Source of the DNA: Bradyrhizobium sp. NP1
GTDB lineage: Bacteria > Pseudomonadota > Alphaproteobacteria > Rhizobiales > Xanthobacteraceae
DNA length: 64,000 nt
Assembly (NCBI RefSeq): GCF_030378205.1
Contig: NZ_CP127385.1
Span: 3,822,001 to 3,886,000 of the forward strand
Reading direction: 5' to 3'
The notes under the pieces were generated by a model. It made no database searches, was not told the DNA's origin, and saw only the letters and a list, made by a program, of their open reading frames with translations. Position 1 is the stretch's first letter. Each line of letters begins with the position of its first letter. Both the position numbers and the translations under genes were made by a program. This document shows, piece after piece, positions 40,005-47,913 of this stretch.

Positions 40005-40598
40005 CTATTGCGGAGGCAGATTCGGGGCCTGCGTGGCGAACTGCTCGTCCTGCGGCTTTGCCGGCAGCGTGCCATGGGTCTTGGCATGGTCGATCACCTC
40101 GGCCAGCAGCCGCAAGCCCAGGGGCGCCAGCGCGCGCTCCCACAATTCGCGCGCGGTCTCCCCCTTCTTCACGAAGCACCAGTCCTGGGCGGCGATGGCG
40201 CCCGCGTCCATCCGGTCGGCAAGGTGATAGACCGTGCCGCCGGCGATCGGATCGCCCTCCTTGATCGTCCATTCCACCGCGGCGATGCCGCGATGGCGGG
40301 GCAGCAGCGAGGGGTGGTAGCCGATACCGCCAAGCCGGGCTGCCGCCAGCGCCTCCCTGGTCACCTTGGCGTGACTGTGCGCCGTGACGATCAGGTCGGT
40401 GCCGGGCGCAATCTCCGCGGCCGTCACGCGCTTCGGATCGGCCTGCACCACGACCGCTATGCCCGCAGCCGTGGCCGCAGCGGCGAGCCGATCTTCTGCA
40501 TCCGCCACCACCACGCGCGCGATCTCGACGCCGCGTTCGCGCAGCGCGTTGAGGGTGGTCACACCGAAATGGCGGGAGCCGACGAGGGTGATGCGCAT
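40005..40598 (-). CDS. formyltransferase-family protein
   Basis: A 197-residue single-domain formyltransferase. MRITLVGSRHFGVTTLNAL is the Rossmann start; GIGYHPSLLPRHRGIAAVEW carries the conserved H-P-S-L-L-P-x-x-R-G motif and GGTVYHLADRMDAGAIAAQD the D-x-G-x-I loop of 10-formyl-tetrahydrofolate enzymes. The OB-fold C-terminal domain of methionyl-tRNA formyltransferase is missing, so another amine substrate is likely, perhaps a sugar or small metabolite. ATG at 40598. Confidence 0.87.
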   Translation of the reverse strand: MRITLVGSRHFGVTTLNALRERGVEIARVVVADAEDRLAAAATAAGIAVVVQADPKRVTAAEIAPGTDLIVTAHSHAKVTREALAAARLGGIGYHPSLLPRHRGIAAVEWTIKEGDPIAGGTVYHLADRMDAGAIAAQDWCFVKKGETARELWERALAPLGLRLLAEVIDHAKTHGTLPAKPQDEQFATQAPNLPPQ

Positions 40599-40856
40599 GG
40601 TGTCGAGGTTCCGTCGTGCGGGCGAAGGGCGGAACGTCGATAACACGCCGGCCGCCCTGGTTGCGCAAGGGCTAACAGCACCGGCGCGGTTATCAACAGG
40701 GGCGGCCGGCGCGCATTTTCAGGCCCTCGCTCGAACCCGCCGACGCGTTGCTGCGGCTAAGACAGGCGCAATCGGAACCTGTTCTCGTGTCGCGCGTCCT
40801 GCGCCAGCAAAAGGCGAGCATCGAAAAGGCTTCGATGCTCGTCTGGGAGCAACACC

Positions 40857-41202
40857 ATGAACGGCAGATGGCCGAAAGTCATCCTGATGAGCGGCGTGAC
40901 CACAGCGATCCTGATCTACGAGATCGGCACGGCAAGCGAAGCGCCGGGGCAGGCCCTGGCGCTGCTGCAGTACGGCCTGCTCGGCTGTGCGTTGTTCAGC
41001 CTAGTGTGGTGGTTCGGAAGTTCTCTTCACTTGTGCTGCGGGTTCGCCAAGAGAACTTCCGAACCAAAACCACATCAGAATTATAAGCTTGCCAGTGTCC
41101 TTTCGAACCCGAAGTTCGCAAAAGAGGTCACTGCGACGTGATGCGAACTTCGGGTTCGGGACACTGGTCGGCGCGCTCGTGATGATGGCGTTGGGTGAGT
41201 GA
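40857..41202 (+). pseudogene. small membrane protein gene split by a palindromic element
   Basis: The frame starts MNGRWPKVILMSGVTTAILI and runs through two hydrophobic stretches to CALFSL. Then the element at 41001-41167 enters, adding element-encoded residues (VWWFGSSLHLCC...) and a stop at 41141. After the element the sequence continues VGALVMMALGE and a stop at 41202. Removing the element restores a continuous helix FSLVGALVMMALGE, so this is an interrupted gene of about 59 codons. Its function is unknown. Confidence 0.7.
41001..41167. mobile_element. CTAG-flanked two-hairpin MITE-like element
   Basis: Starts CTAGTGTGG (41001) and ends CACTGG (41162-41167). Hairpin 1: GGTTCGGAAGTTCTCTT (41011-41027) with AAGAGAACTTCCGAACC (41049-41065). 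Hairpin 2: CAGTGTCC...CGAACCCGAAGTTCGCA (41093-41120) with TGCGAACTTCGGGTTCGGGA and CACTG (41142-41166). It carries no gene. The ends form an imperfect inverted repeat, and insertion at CTAG with TA duplication would match IS630/Tc1-type targets; here the right flank is CTGG. Confidence 0.65.
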
Positions 41203-41242
41203 CGCGGGCTCGATGCAGGCGTCGCGCAGATGAGCGGCCGCC

Positions 41243-41464
41243 TCAGTCCGAGACGCGCCGCTCGCTCACCAGCCAGCTGTGCAGGATGCGCCACTTGTCG
41301 CGGCCCCTGGCCTGAAAGTCCAGCAGGGTCGATCGCGTGTCCTGCAACTCGAAGTAGAATTTCAGGGACTCCCGTCCCGTCGGCCCCTTGGTATCGATCG
41401 ACTGGGTCTGCAGCCAACGATCCCATTCCTTGATAATGAGCGAACGCACTTCCTTCTGTTTCAT
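41243..41464 (-). CDS. small conserved hypothetical protein
   Basis: A 73-residue soluble, charged protein starting MKQKEVRSLIIKEWDRWLQT, with a compact aromatic-rich C-terminal half (SLKFYFELQDTRSTLLDFQA). The frame is open further upstream, but the composition changes at the ATG at 41464, so I placed the start there. There is no known domain or operon partner. Confidence 0.6.
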   Translation of the reverse strand: MKQKEVRSLIIKEWDRWLQTQSIDTKGPTGRESLKFYFELQDTRSTLLDFQARGRDKWRILHSWLVSERRVSD

Positions 41465-41963
41465 CCCACGCGGCCTCGCGTTGCGAGCCCTTGAAAGGGC
41501 TCGAGTGATCGCGCGCTGGTCCGAGGTCGAGACGAGCAGACTTGTCGCCCTCTCATCCCCCTCGTCGGGATTCGAATTCCAGGACCGCCAAAATACTGCT
41601 TGGGCAATATTCGGCGGCATTTCCGAAAACGACGCGGCACGGATGCAATCCGAGTCCACACCGACAGAACATTCGGCAGCCGCCGCGCCGATTCGTTCGC
41701 GGGCAGAGTGTGGCAGGTGCAATTTAAGCTTTTCTGAAACGCACTGCAGAAAGCTCCCTTGACCCGGGAGCCACATCGCCCACGGCGTTGTTATAGTCGA
41801 CGTTGCGCGGGGGGCGAAGACAATTCTTTAAGCTGCTGATGGTTAAATCAAAAGGCCGCACCGCCGCGCGGCCGAGTAGCCGGGTGCCTTGTCTTCAACC
41901 TACCCCAGGGCATGCGCATCCGGCTATTTCGCGGGAATCCACCTTGCGTGGCTCGCTGGTTCG
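41465..41963. other. 500-bp region without recognised gene
   Basis: Contains GGATTCGAATTCC at about 41566, which looks like a tRNA T-arm but has no matching acceptor or anticodon arm. A long minus frame passes through without ribosome site. Nothing else is supported. Confidence 0.3.
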
Positions 41964-42251
41964 TCAGGTCCCGATCGCATTCCATTTGCCCCAGGGCACG
42001 GTCGCGAGGCTGCGAAAATCAGTGCCGCGCGGCCGTCGGGTGTCCTTCTCGTGGGCGGCAACCACCTGCTCGGATTCGCCGATCTTGCGCTTCAGCTCGA
42101 CGATCGATTTCTGCTGCTGCGCGGCATGGCGCGAGCCCGCGATCTCGCCGAAGGCAAACCGGCCGGTCTCCAGATTCTTCAGCGCTTCCCGGTTCTTCCT
42201 GAGCTGTGCCCGGTGCCAGGCGATTTTGCTGTCGCTGTCTGCCGCCATCAT
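41964..42251 (-). CDS. small coiled-coil protein
   Basis: A 95-residue cytoplasmic protein, MMAADSDSKIAWHRAQLRKN..., mostly helical with heptads through QKSIVELKRKIGESEQVVAA. The C terminus (LATVPWGKWNAIGT) is conserved-looking. CAGGAGACC lies just before the ATG at 42251. The composite repeat at 42268 is immediately upstream and probably contains or replaces part of its promoter. Confidence 0.65.
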   Translation of the reverse strand: MMAADSDSKIAWHRAQLRKNREALKNLETGRFAFGEIAGSRHAAQQQKSIVELKRKIGESEQVVAAHEKDTRRPRGTDFRSLATVPWGKWNAIGT

Positions 42252-42267
42252 GGTCTCCTGATTCGCC

Positions 42268-42426
42268 GGTGGAGTGGGTCTGGCATTCGCTTCCGCCAGC
42301 CTCGAGTTCGCGAAGCGAAGGTCAAATCCAAAACTCCACCAGAATCCTGGGTTTGCCAGTGGTCCCTCGAGTCCAACATTCGCGAGAGCGCCGCCCAATT
42401 TGGCGAGCGAATGTTAGAATCAGGCC
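42268..42426. repeat. composite two-hairpin element, inverted relative to the one at 24.9 kb
   Basis: On the minus strand it runs TTCTAACATTCGCTC...GCGAATGTTGGACTCGAGGG, ACCACTGGCAAACCCAGGAT, GGTGGAGTTTTGGATTTGAC, then the second hairpin. The order and many bases match 24924-25069, but arms have diverged, especially GGTCAAATCC (42326-42335) against GGTCTGGCATTCGC. Confidence 0.65.
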
Positions 42427-42487
42427 GCTCGGACCTTATCATGGCCTGTGCCGCGGCGATTTGGAGGCGGATTTTCGCGAAACAAGG

Positions 42488-42895
42488 CTATCGCTTGGCG
42501 CAGAGGACCACCGCTTCGGGAACGTCCGACTGACCGGGGCGCGGATCGCAGGCAACGCCGCTGTCGCTGATCGTTCGAGGCGCCTGGTTGACCGAACCGG
42601 TCTTCGACAGGCAGGTCGCGCTGACCATGACCTCGTCGACCCCGCACATCGCCGGCCTTGATACGCCACCTTCGGCCGAGGAGCGCACGACGCGGAATTG
42701 CGGAGGTGGGGAGACGCCGTTCTCTCCATTCTTGCTCGGCGGTCCCTGCGGACCCTGTGGGCCGGGCGGGCCAGCGGGACCGGCGGCGCCGGGGTCGCCC
42801 TTCTCACCCTTGTCGCCCTTGTCTCCTTGAGGGCCGGAGCACCCGGCAACGGCGACAGAAAGCATCAGGACACCAAGGATCAGCGAGCATCGCAT
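42488..42895 (-). CDS. collagen-like lipoprotein
   Basis: A 135-residue protein. MRCSLILGVLMLSVAVAGC is a lipoprotein signal with lipobox VAGC (Cys19). It is followed by an uninterrupted Gly-X-Y run of about 12 triplets (GPQGDKGDKGEKGDPGAAGP...PGPQGPQGPP), a collagen triple-helix sequence rich in GDKG/GEKG and GP-P. The globular C-terminal part has four cysteines (MCGV, ATCL, ACDP, LCAK). Probably a trimeric rod anchored to a membrane. A GGAAC-N17-CGTT stress-type promoter is 32 bp upstream. Collagen-like stretches are uncommon in rhizobial lipoproteins. Confidence 0.82.
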   Translation of the reverse strand: MRCSLILGVLMLSVAVAGCSGPQGDKGDKGEKGDPGAAGPAGPPGPQGPQGPPSKNGENGVSPPPQFRVVRSSAEGGVSRPAMCGVDEVMVSATCLSKTGSVNQAPRTISDSGVACDPRPGQSDVPEAVVLCAKR

Positions 42896-42926
42896 CTGAC
42901 AACCGCCTGTGAGCAGGGCGCTCGTC

Positions 42927-42952
42927 AACGTGTGCCGCGGGTGTCCGGTTCC
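42927..42952 (-). promoter_or_regulatory. candidate EcfG-type promoter of the collagen-like gene
   Basis: On the minus strand: GGGAAC(C) at 42953-42948, 17 bases, CGTT at 42930-42927, a good match to the general-stress promoter consensus. A start near 42920 would give a 25-nt leader. Confidence 0.55.
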
Positions 42953-42967
42953 CGCGCCTTGATCGCC

Positions 42968-43048
42968 TCAGACGATCCAGTGCTTCCGCATCTCGATGAG
43001 GCGGGCCTTGCAAAACTCCCGATAGATCAGGTTGAGGAGCGCGACCAT
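42968..43048 (-). CDS. 26-residue putative microprotein
   Basis: MVALLNLIYREFCKARLIEM followed by RKHWIV. GGAG stands 8 bases before the ATG at 43048. The amphipathic, basic helix resembles other very short rhizobial proteins (DUF1127-like in style), but no family is certain. Confidence 0.4.
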   Translation of the reverse strand: MVALLNLIYREFCKARLIEMRKHWIV

Positions 43049-43229
43049 GACCGAACTCCGTTGTTGATCAGGCGCTAGGGACGCTGCCCCGCGATTGTTT
43101 CGGGATGCTTTCGCGGGGAGGCGAAAATGGTTTCGCGGCCGAGGAAAACGGCTTCGTCCAGCTCGGTTCGGGCCGCTTTCTGGGGACAGCGGAATCATCT
43201 AAGTGATCGCGGTCAGGTCAGAATCGCGC

Positions 43230-45101
43230 ATGAACCGCAGGGAACGCAGGGCCGCCGCCAAGGGCGCCAAATCCGACCCGGGCAAGGCTGGGCTGGACCC
43301 GGCGGGACTGGCGCTGCAGCGGGCGGACCCGCGCCTGCGACCGACCGCAACACCTGCGACCCTTCATCAGGCCGCGCTCGGGCACCTGAGCGGCGGACGC
43401 CTGCTCGATGCCCAAGCCTGCTGCCAGCAGGCGCTCGCGATCGACCCGGAGCATGTCGACACATTGCATCTGATGGGGGTGCTGGCGCTCCAGGCGAAGC
43501 AGCCCGACCACGCCGTCGAATGGTTTTCGCGCGCGATCAGGCTCGCGCCGAGGCCCGAATATCTGGCCAGTCTTGGCGTTGCGTTGAAGCAGCAGGGCCG
43601 GCTCGCCGACGCACTCGGCGTGTTCGACAAGGCGGTGCAGCTCAAGCCCGACGACGCCGACCTGTGGAAGCATCTCGCCGGCGCGCTGCTTGCGCTCGAG
43701 CGCCCCGCCGACGCGCTGCTTGCCTATCAGCACGCGCTCACGCTCAATCCGCGGCAGTTCGAAGCGGCGTTTCAGGTCGGCATACTGCTGCATCGCCTTG
43801 AGCGCTTCGAGGACGCGCTCGCGCAGTTCGACCTGTGCGACCGGTTGCAGCCGGCGCATGCGGCGACGCTGCAATGGCGCGGACGGGCGTTGCGCAGCCT
43901 GAAGCGGCTCGACGAAGCGCTTGCCGACAGCCGTCGCGCCCATGCGCTCGACCCCGGCGATCCCTTCACCTGCAACAATATCGGCGACGCGCTGGTGTGG
44001 CTCGGCCGTGCGGCGGAAGGCCTGCCGTGGTTCGACAAGGCGCTGGCGCTCCGTCCGGATCTCGCCGACGTCCTCATCAACAAGGGCTTTGCGCTGATCC
44101 AGCTTCATCGCTTCGACGAGGCGGTCGCGACCTACGAGCGGGCGCTGCGGCTCGCCCCGGATCACGCCAAGGGCGCCTATCACCTGGCGCATCTGCACCT
44201 GTTGCTCGGCAACTACGAGGCAGGCTGGGCCGCGCGCGAACAGCGCTGGAAGATGCCGGACTATTCGCCCGGCTACCGCCAGTTCGCTGTGCCGCTTTGG
44301 CTCGGCGAGACGCCGATCGAAGGCAGGACCATCCTGATCCATGGCGACGAAGGGTTCGGCGACACGCTGCAGTTTGCGCGCTATGTGCCGCTGCTCGCGG
44401 CGAGGGGAGCGCGGGTGGTGCTGATGGTGCAGGACGCGCTGGTGTCTCTGCTGTCAGGGCTGCCGGGGATCGTGGCCTGCATCGCTTCGTCCGCCGCCAC
44501 GCTGCCGCCGCACGACCTGCACTGCCCGGTGATGAGCCTGCCGCTCGCCTTCGCCACGCGGCTCGACACGATTCCTGCGCCGCTGGCGTTGCCGCCGCCT
44601 GGCGCCGATCGCATCGCGGCCTGGGAAGATCGCCTCGGTCCGCGCGGCCGCCTTCGGGTGGGGCTGGTCTGGTCCGGCAATCCGCGGCAGACCAATGACC
44701 ACAACCGCTCGATGCCGTTTTCGACGCTCGTGCCGCTGCTCGATTGCGAGGCGACCTTCATCAGCCTGCAAAAGGATGTCAGATCCGGCGATGCCGCAGC
44801 TCTCGCCGCGCACCCCGGGATCCTCGATCCGACGGCCGACATCGCGGACTTCCGCGACACCGCCGCGCTGATCTCGTGCCTCGATCTCGTGATCACCGTC
44901 TGCACCAGCGTCGCGCATCTCTCAGCCACGCTGGGACGACCGACCTGGGTGATGCTGCCTTATGTGCCGGACTGGCGCTGGCTGTGCTATCGCGACGACA
45001 GCCCCTGGTATCCGAGCGTGCGCTTGTTCCGCCAGGATGTGACGGGCAGCTACGTCGGCGTCGTCGATCGCGTTCGTGGCGCACTTACCGGCCACGGATG
45101 A
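43230..45101 (+). CDS. TPR protein with glycosyltransferase-like C terminus
   Basis: A 623-residue cytoplasmic protein. About residues 45-345 are nine tetratricopeptide repeats (for example ALAIDPEHVDTLHLMGVLAL, AVQLKPDDADLWKHLAGALL). The C-terminal 270 residues form a GT9/O-GlcNAc-transferase-like fold: FAVPLWLGETPIEGRTILIH, GDEGFGDTLQFARYVPLL, LRVGLVWSGNP and a terminal VTVCTSVAHLSATLGRPTWV nucleotide-binding loop. Proteins of this layout modify flagellin or polysaccharide in rhizobia; the acceptor is unknown. The ATG at 43230 starts MNRRERRAAAKG; a GTG at 43203 is an alternative. Confidence 0.85.
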   Translation: MNRRERRAAAKGAKSDPGKAGLDPAGLALQRADPRLRPTATPATLHQAALGHLSGGRLLDAQACCQQALAIDPEHVDTLHLMGVLALQAKQPDHAVEWFSRAIRLAPRPEYLASLGVALKQQGRLADALGVFDKAVQLKPDDADLWKHLAGALLALERPADALLAYQHALTLNPRQFEAAFQVGILLHRLERFEDALAQFDLCDRLQPAHAATLQWRGRALRSLKRLDEALADSRRAHALDPGDPFTCNNIGDALVWLGRAAEGLPWFDKALALRPDLADVLINKGFALIQLHRFDEAVATYERALRLAPDHAKGAYHLAHLHLLLGNYEAGWAAREQRWKMPDYSPGYRQFAVPLWLGETPIEGRTILIHGDEGFGDTLQFARYVPLLAARGARVVLMVQDALVSLLSGLPGIVACIASSAATLPPHDLHCPVMSLPLAFATRLDTIPAPLALPPPGADRIAAWEDRLGPRGRLRVGLVWSGNPRQTNDHNRSMPFSTLVPLLDCEATFISLQKDVRSGDAAALAAHPGILDPTADIADFRDTAALISCLDLVITVCTSVAHLSATLGRPTWVMLPYVPDWRWLCYRDDSPWYPSVRLFRQDVTGSYVGVVDRVRGALTGHG

Positions 45102-45122
45102 TCGGATGGGCGATCGGCCGTC

Positions 45123-45320
45123 CTAGCGCTCGTCGCGCATATAGGGGCTGTGCGCGGTCACGAGCTTCAGCTCGGGATCGTCCTCCCATGACGCATGTCG
45201 CGACAGGCGGATTTCCGCGAGCCGGTCAACCCCGGCCGCTACCTGCCGGTCGGCAAGCGTGAGGATCAAATGGGCAAGGCCGCCGGCAAAAGCGGCAAAA
45301 ATCCAAAAGCGCAGTCCCAT
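45123..45320 (-). CDS. small membrane-anchored protein
   Basis: A 65-residue protein with an N-terminal helix MGLRFWIFAAFAGGLAHLIL that acts as signal anchor, followed by a short charged periplasmic tail (RLSRHASWEDDPELKLV). GGGAG precedes the ATG at 45320. Convergent with the TPR gene, 21 bp apart. Function unknown. Confidence 0.65.
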   Translation of the reverse strand: MGLRFWIFAAFAGGLAHLILTLADRQVAAGVDRLAEIRLSRHASWEDDPELKLVTAHSPYMRDER

Positions 45321-45409
45321 CAGGCGCTCCCTTCGCGAACCCCAGCAGGACCAAGCACAAAGCGGGCCATCGTAAGGCGAGGGGGAACCGGCGTTACGCT
45401 GTCGGCAGC

Positions 45410-45439
45410 AAAAAGCCGCTGACCCTGCGGCCAGCGGCT
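45410..45439 (-). terminator. stem-loop facing the small anchor gene
   Basis: On the minus strand, AGCCGCTG...CAGCGGCT followed by TTTTT, an intrinsic terminator shape, 90 bp upstream of the gene starting at 45320. No gene whose end it would serve is visible; it may be a remnant or attenuator. Confidence 0.4.
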
Positions 45440-45544
45440 GTCCGGGCCAAAATTGTTTCGGAATGAAAAGCCGCACTAGCCCGGTGCTAGAACCCTAGAG
45501 CAAGGCGGCGATGCGGTCGGTACACTTTTGTACGCTGGGATCAA

Positions 45545-45925
45545 TTCGCCACGAACGCGCTGCTATTGCGGATCGCGGCGCAGGCCGGGGCCGGCCTTGC
45601 CAATCAGATCCAGTACCTGCTCGATTTCCGCAAGCAGGCGCCCGATCTCGGCGCGTTCATGCGGGCCGGGATCCTCTCGCAGCCGTTCCAGAAGCTGCTG
45701 TCGTCGCGCAAGAACTCTTGCTGCCGTCGTCATCCCTGCTCATCCGGATATGTTCAGCATCCGGACGTCAACGCGCAATGGCCGCGCCTCGATCCCGTGC
45801 GGCGGGAACCGCTTGGCCGGAACGCGGGTGTGGCCGCCAAGACACATAAGTTTGGGTTCCGCTCGTCGGTGCCGCAACACCTCTTGCCTGGCAGCGAATG
45901 CGATGCTGGATTGGGAACATATTGA
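45545..45925 (+). pseudogene. fragment of an unidentified gene
   Basis: The frame reads FATNALLLRIAAQAGAGLAN, QIQYLLDFRKQAPDLGAFMR, AGILSQPFQKLLSS, which looks like a real helical protein, but it has no start codon upstream and after RKN turns into Cys/Pro-rich non-coding sequence. Probably the leftover middle of a lost gene. Confidence 0.4.
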
Positions 45926-45991
45926 AGTGCGGCGCTAAGTCGCCAATTCATGCAGCTTTTTTGCTCTCGTAAATGATTTAGGGGGTGTGCC

Positions 45992-46843
45992 TTGAAAGGC
46001 CTTTCGCTCGCGGCCGCTATCGTCGGCTTGTTTTCCGCCCATTCCGTCCTCGCCGCCGACCTGCCCGTCAAGGCGCCGCCGGTTGTACAACCGGTGTTCA
46101 GCTGGGGCGGCTGGTATGTGGGTCTGAATGCCGGAGGCATTTGGGACCACAACAACGTCAACAACTTTATCACGACACCCGCGACGGCCGTACCGAACGC
46201 GATTGCCGTTGCGGCTCTCGCCGGCAATGGCGGCGTCAACGGCAGCGGTTTCGCGGGTGGCGCGCAGGTCGGCTACAACTGGATGGTCAACCGCTCGTGG
46301 ATGCTCGGCCTGGAGGCCGATATTCAGGGCATTTCCATGAGCGAGCGGCGCGTCAGCGGGCTCGCAGTGGCCGGGCCTAATACGGGCCAGGACTTCGACT
46401 CGATCCGGCACAACTGGCTCGCGACCTTCCGTGCGCGAGGCGGCTACGCGTTTGATCGTGCGCTGGTTTACGTGACGGGCGGTTTGGCCGTGGGCGACGC
46501 CAGCTTCTCGCGCACCCAGACCTGGAACTTCTTCGGTGATGGATGCCCCGCCGATCCGCGAAATGGCCTCGCCTCGTGCCATGTCGGATCGTCGTCCAAC
46601 ACGCTGACTGGCGGGGTGGTCGGCGTCGGCGGAGAATATGCGTTCTGGGGAAACTGGAGCGCCAAGGTTGAATATCTTCACACCTGGCTGTCGGGTTCCA
46701 CGAACTTCATTACGCAGAACCGAGGCACCGCGTTCGTGACGCCGGGGGGCGTCATCATCACGGCACAGCAATTCAACCAGTCTGCGAGCACCACCGGCAT
46801 GGACCTGGTGCGAGTCGGCGTCAACTATCGCTTCGGTCAGTGA
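45992..46843 (+). CDS. outer-membrane beta-barrel (porin family)
   Basis: A 283-residue barrel of the OMP_b-brl family. The signal peptide ends SVLAADLPVKAPP, the first strand is FSWGGWYVGLNAGGIWDH and later strands include QVGYNWMVNRSWMLGLEADI, RGGYAFDRALVYVTGG, VGGEYAFWGNWSAKVEYLHT and the terminal MDLVRVGVNYRFGQ. It is more distant from the pair at 18-20 kb than they are from each other. The start is a TTG at 45992 with AGGGGG 6 bases before. A strong terminator follows. Confidence 0.88.
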   Translation: MKGLSLAAAIVGLFSAHSVLAADLPVKAPPVVQPVFSWGGWYVGLNAGGIWDHNNVNNFITTPATAVPNAIAVAALAGNGGVNGSGFAGGAQVGYNWMVNRSWMLGLEADIQGISMSERRVSGLAVAGPNTGQDFDSIRHNWLATFRARGGYAFDRALVYVTGGLAVGDASFSRTQTWNFFGDGCPADPRNGLASCHVGSSSNTLTGGVVGVGGEYAFWGNWSAKVEYLHTWLSGSTNFITQNRGTAFVTPGGVIITAQQFNQSASTTGMDLVRVGVNYRFGQ

Positions 46844-46855
46844 AATCTATCCGGC

Positions 46856-46884
46856 AAAAAGCCCGGCGCGAGCCGGGCTTTTTT
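46856..46884 (+). terminator. intrinsic terminator after the barrel gene
   Basis: AAAAAGCCCGGC GCGA GCCGGGCTTTTTT, 12 bp behind the stop. Confidence 0.85.
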
Positions 46885-47017
46885 CTTTGCGGGGATGCGT
46901 TCGGTTCCGGCCCCGGGCTGGTTCGGCCCGCGGCGCGCAGGGAAGGTGGGGCCGCTTCGGCAGCACTTTCGTGCCTGCTCTGAAGGGCTCGCCGTTATGG
47001 CCGACCGGTCGTTGCTC

Positions 47018-47314
47018 TCAGGAAAGCCTTCGAAACAAGTAGACCGCGCCATGCGTGCCTTGCTCGCGCTTGCGCTCGACCTTGCCATCGCGCGCCAGGC
47101 GATCGAGCCTTGCGCGGGTCTTGCGGTCGTCGGCGGCCCCGATCAGCCGGGAGACCGCCGTGCAGGAGAGCCACGCTCGCTGCGGCATGATTGCGATGAT
47201 CATGGCTTCGGTCTTGCGCGCCCGCATGCGATGCGGATCGTTGCAGGCGCGCTCGGTCAGTTCGTGCAGCGCCGACAACCGCGAGCCGGTGGCATTTCGA
47301 ACCAGCGTGCTCAT
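47018..47314 (-). CDS. small winged-helix-like protein
   Basis: A 98-residue protein. The C-terminal 60 residues (AWLSCTAVSRLIGAADDRKT, RARLDRLARDGKVERKREQG, AVYLFRRLS) have the helix-turn-helix plus wing pattern of a DNA-binding domain. The ATG at 47314 has GGAAG upstream; a start at 47329 is possible. It follows the coiled-coil gene (ends 47382) in the same direction, so they may be co-transcribed. Confidence 0.62.
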   Translation of the reverse strand: MSTLVRNATGSRLSALHELTERACNDPHRMRARKTEAMIIAIMPQRAWLSCTAVSRLIGAADDRKTRARLDRLARDGKVERKREQGTHGAVYLFRRLS

Positions 47315-47381
47315 GAGGCTTCCGTCCATGCAGAGGCCGCCGGTGGCCCGAGGGCACACCACCGGCGGACCGCCCGGGGGA

Positions 47382-47867
47382 TCATTTCTTCTTTGCTTTG
47401 AGCCTGTCGTTCGGAGGGGTAACCGCAATCTTGTCCTTGAGCTCGGAACAGGTCTTGCGGACCTCCGCCGTCACCAGCGAGCAGGTCTCGATTTGAACGA
47501 AAACGCGCTTGGCTTCCTCGCGGTAGCGTTGTGCGGTTTCCTTCAGCTCCTGGTTCACGCTGAGTGCCTCGCGCGCCATCGCCTCGCACTGCTTGACGCA
47601 CTCGATCAGCTCGGCGCCCATCGTCTCGATCTCTTTCGCCGCAGCTTCGTATTCGCGCACAACGGCTTCAGCCGACAACCTGCCGATCTCCGTTGCTCCC
47701 TCGCGATGCTCGACGTAGTCCGGCATCGCAAGGGCGGGCGCACCGATCCGAAGCGGTGCGATATCGGCGTGACGCGGCGGCTCGTGGACTGGCGGCCTGT
47801 TCCGCACCTCTGCCTCGATCTCGCGCTCCATATCAGTCAAAAGTCGTCCCATGGATGACTGCACCAT
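47382..47867 (-). CDS. coiled-coil protein
   Basis: A 161-residue soluble protein. After a proline-rich N-terminal segment (RNRPPVHEPPRHADIAPL) comes a long helix from about 75 to 150 with cysteines (ECVKQCEAMA, QIETCSLVTAEVRKTCSELK) and a lysine-rich end RLKAKKK. AAGGGAG lies 8 bases before the ATG at 47867. Longer starts read into a repeat end and lack ribosome sites. Function unknown. Confidence 0.68.
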   Translation of the reverse strand: MVQSSMGRLLTDMEREIEAEVRNRPPVHEPPRHADIAPLRIGAPALAMPDYVEHREGATEIGRLSAEAVVREYEAAAKEIETMGAELIECVKQCEAMAREALSVNQELKETAQRYREEAKRVFVQIETCSLVTAEVRKTCSELKDKIAVTPPNDRLKAKKK

Positions 47868-47869
47868 CA

Positions 47870-47913
47870 CTAGTACTCCCTTCATCAATACAAGTTAGGG
47901 ACACTACTCGGCG
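47870..47913. repeat. end of a CTAG-flanked element
   Basis: CTAG (47870-47873) and, 20 bp on, AAGTTAGGGACACTACTC. Its reverse complement AGTGTCCCTAACTT is the same terminus as CAGTGTCC in the complete element at 41093. The arm is solitary. Confidence 0.4.

Noticed and set aside
41560..41590. tRNA-like T-arm (GGATTCGAATTCC ... GGACCGCCA)
   Set aside because: No matching acceptor 5' strand, D-arm or anticodon arm could be found on either strand; the palindrome GAATTC explains the look.
43040..43080. TTGATCAGGCG as a FixK box
   Set aside because: Only one half-site is present; no ATCAA at the proper spacing.
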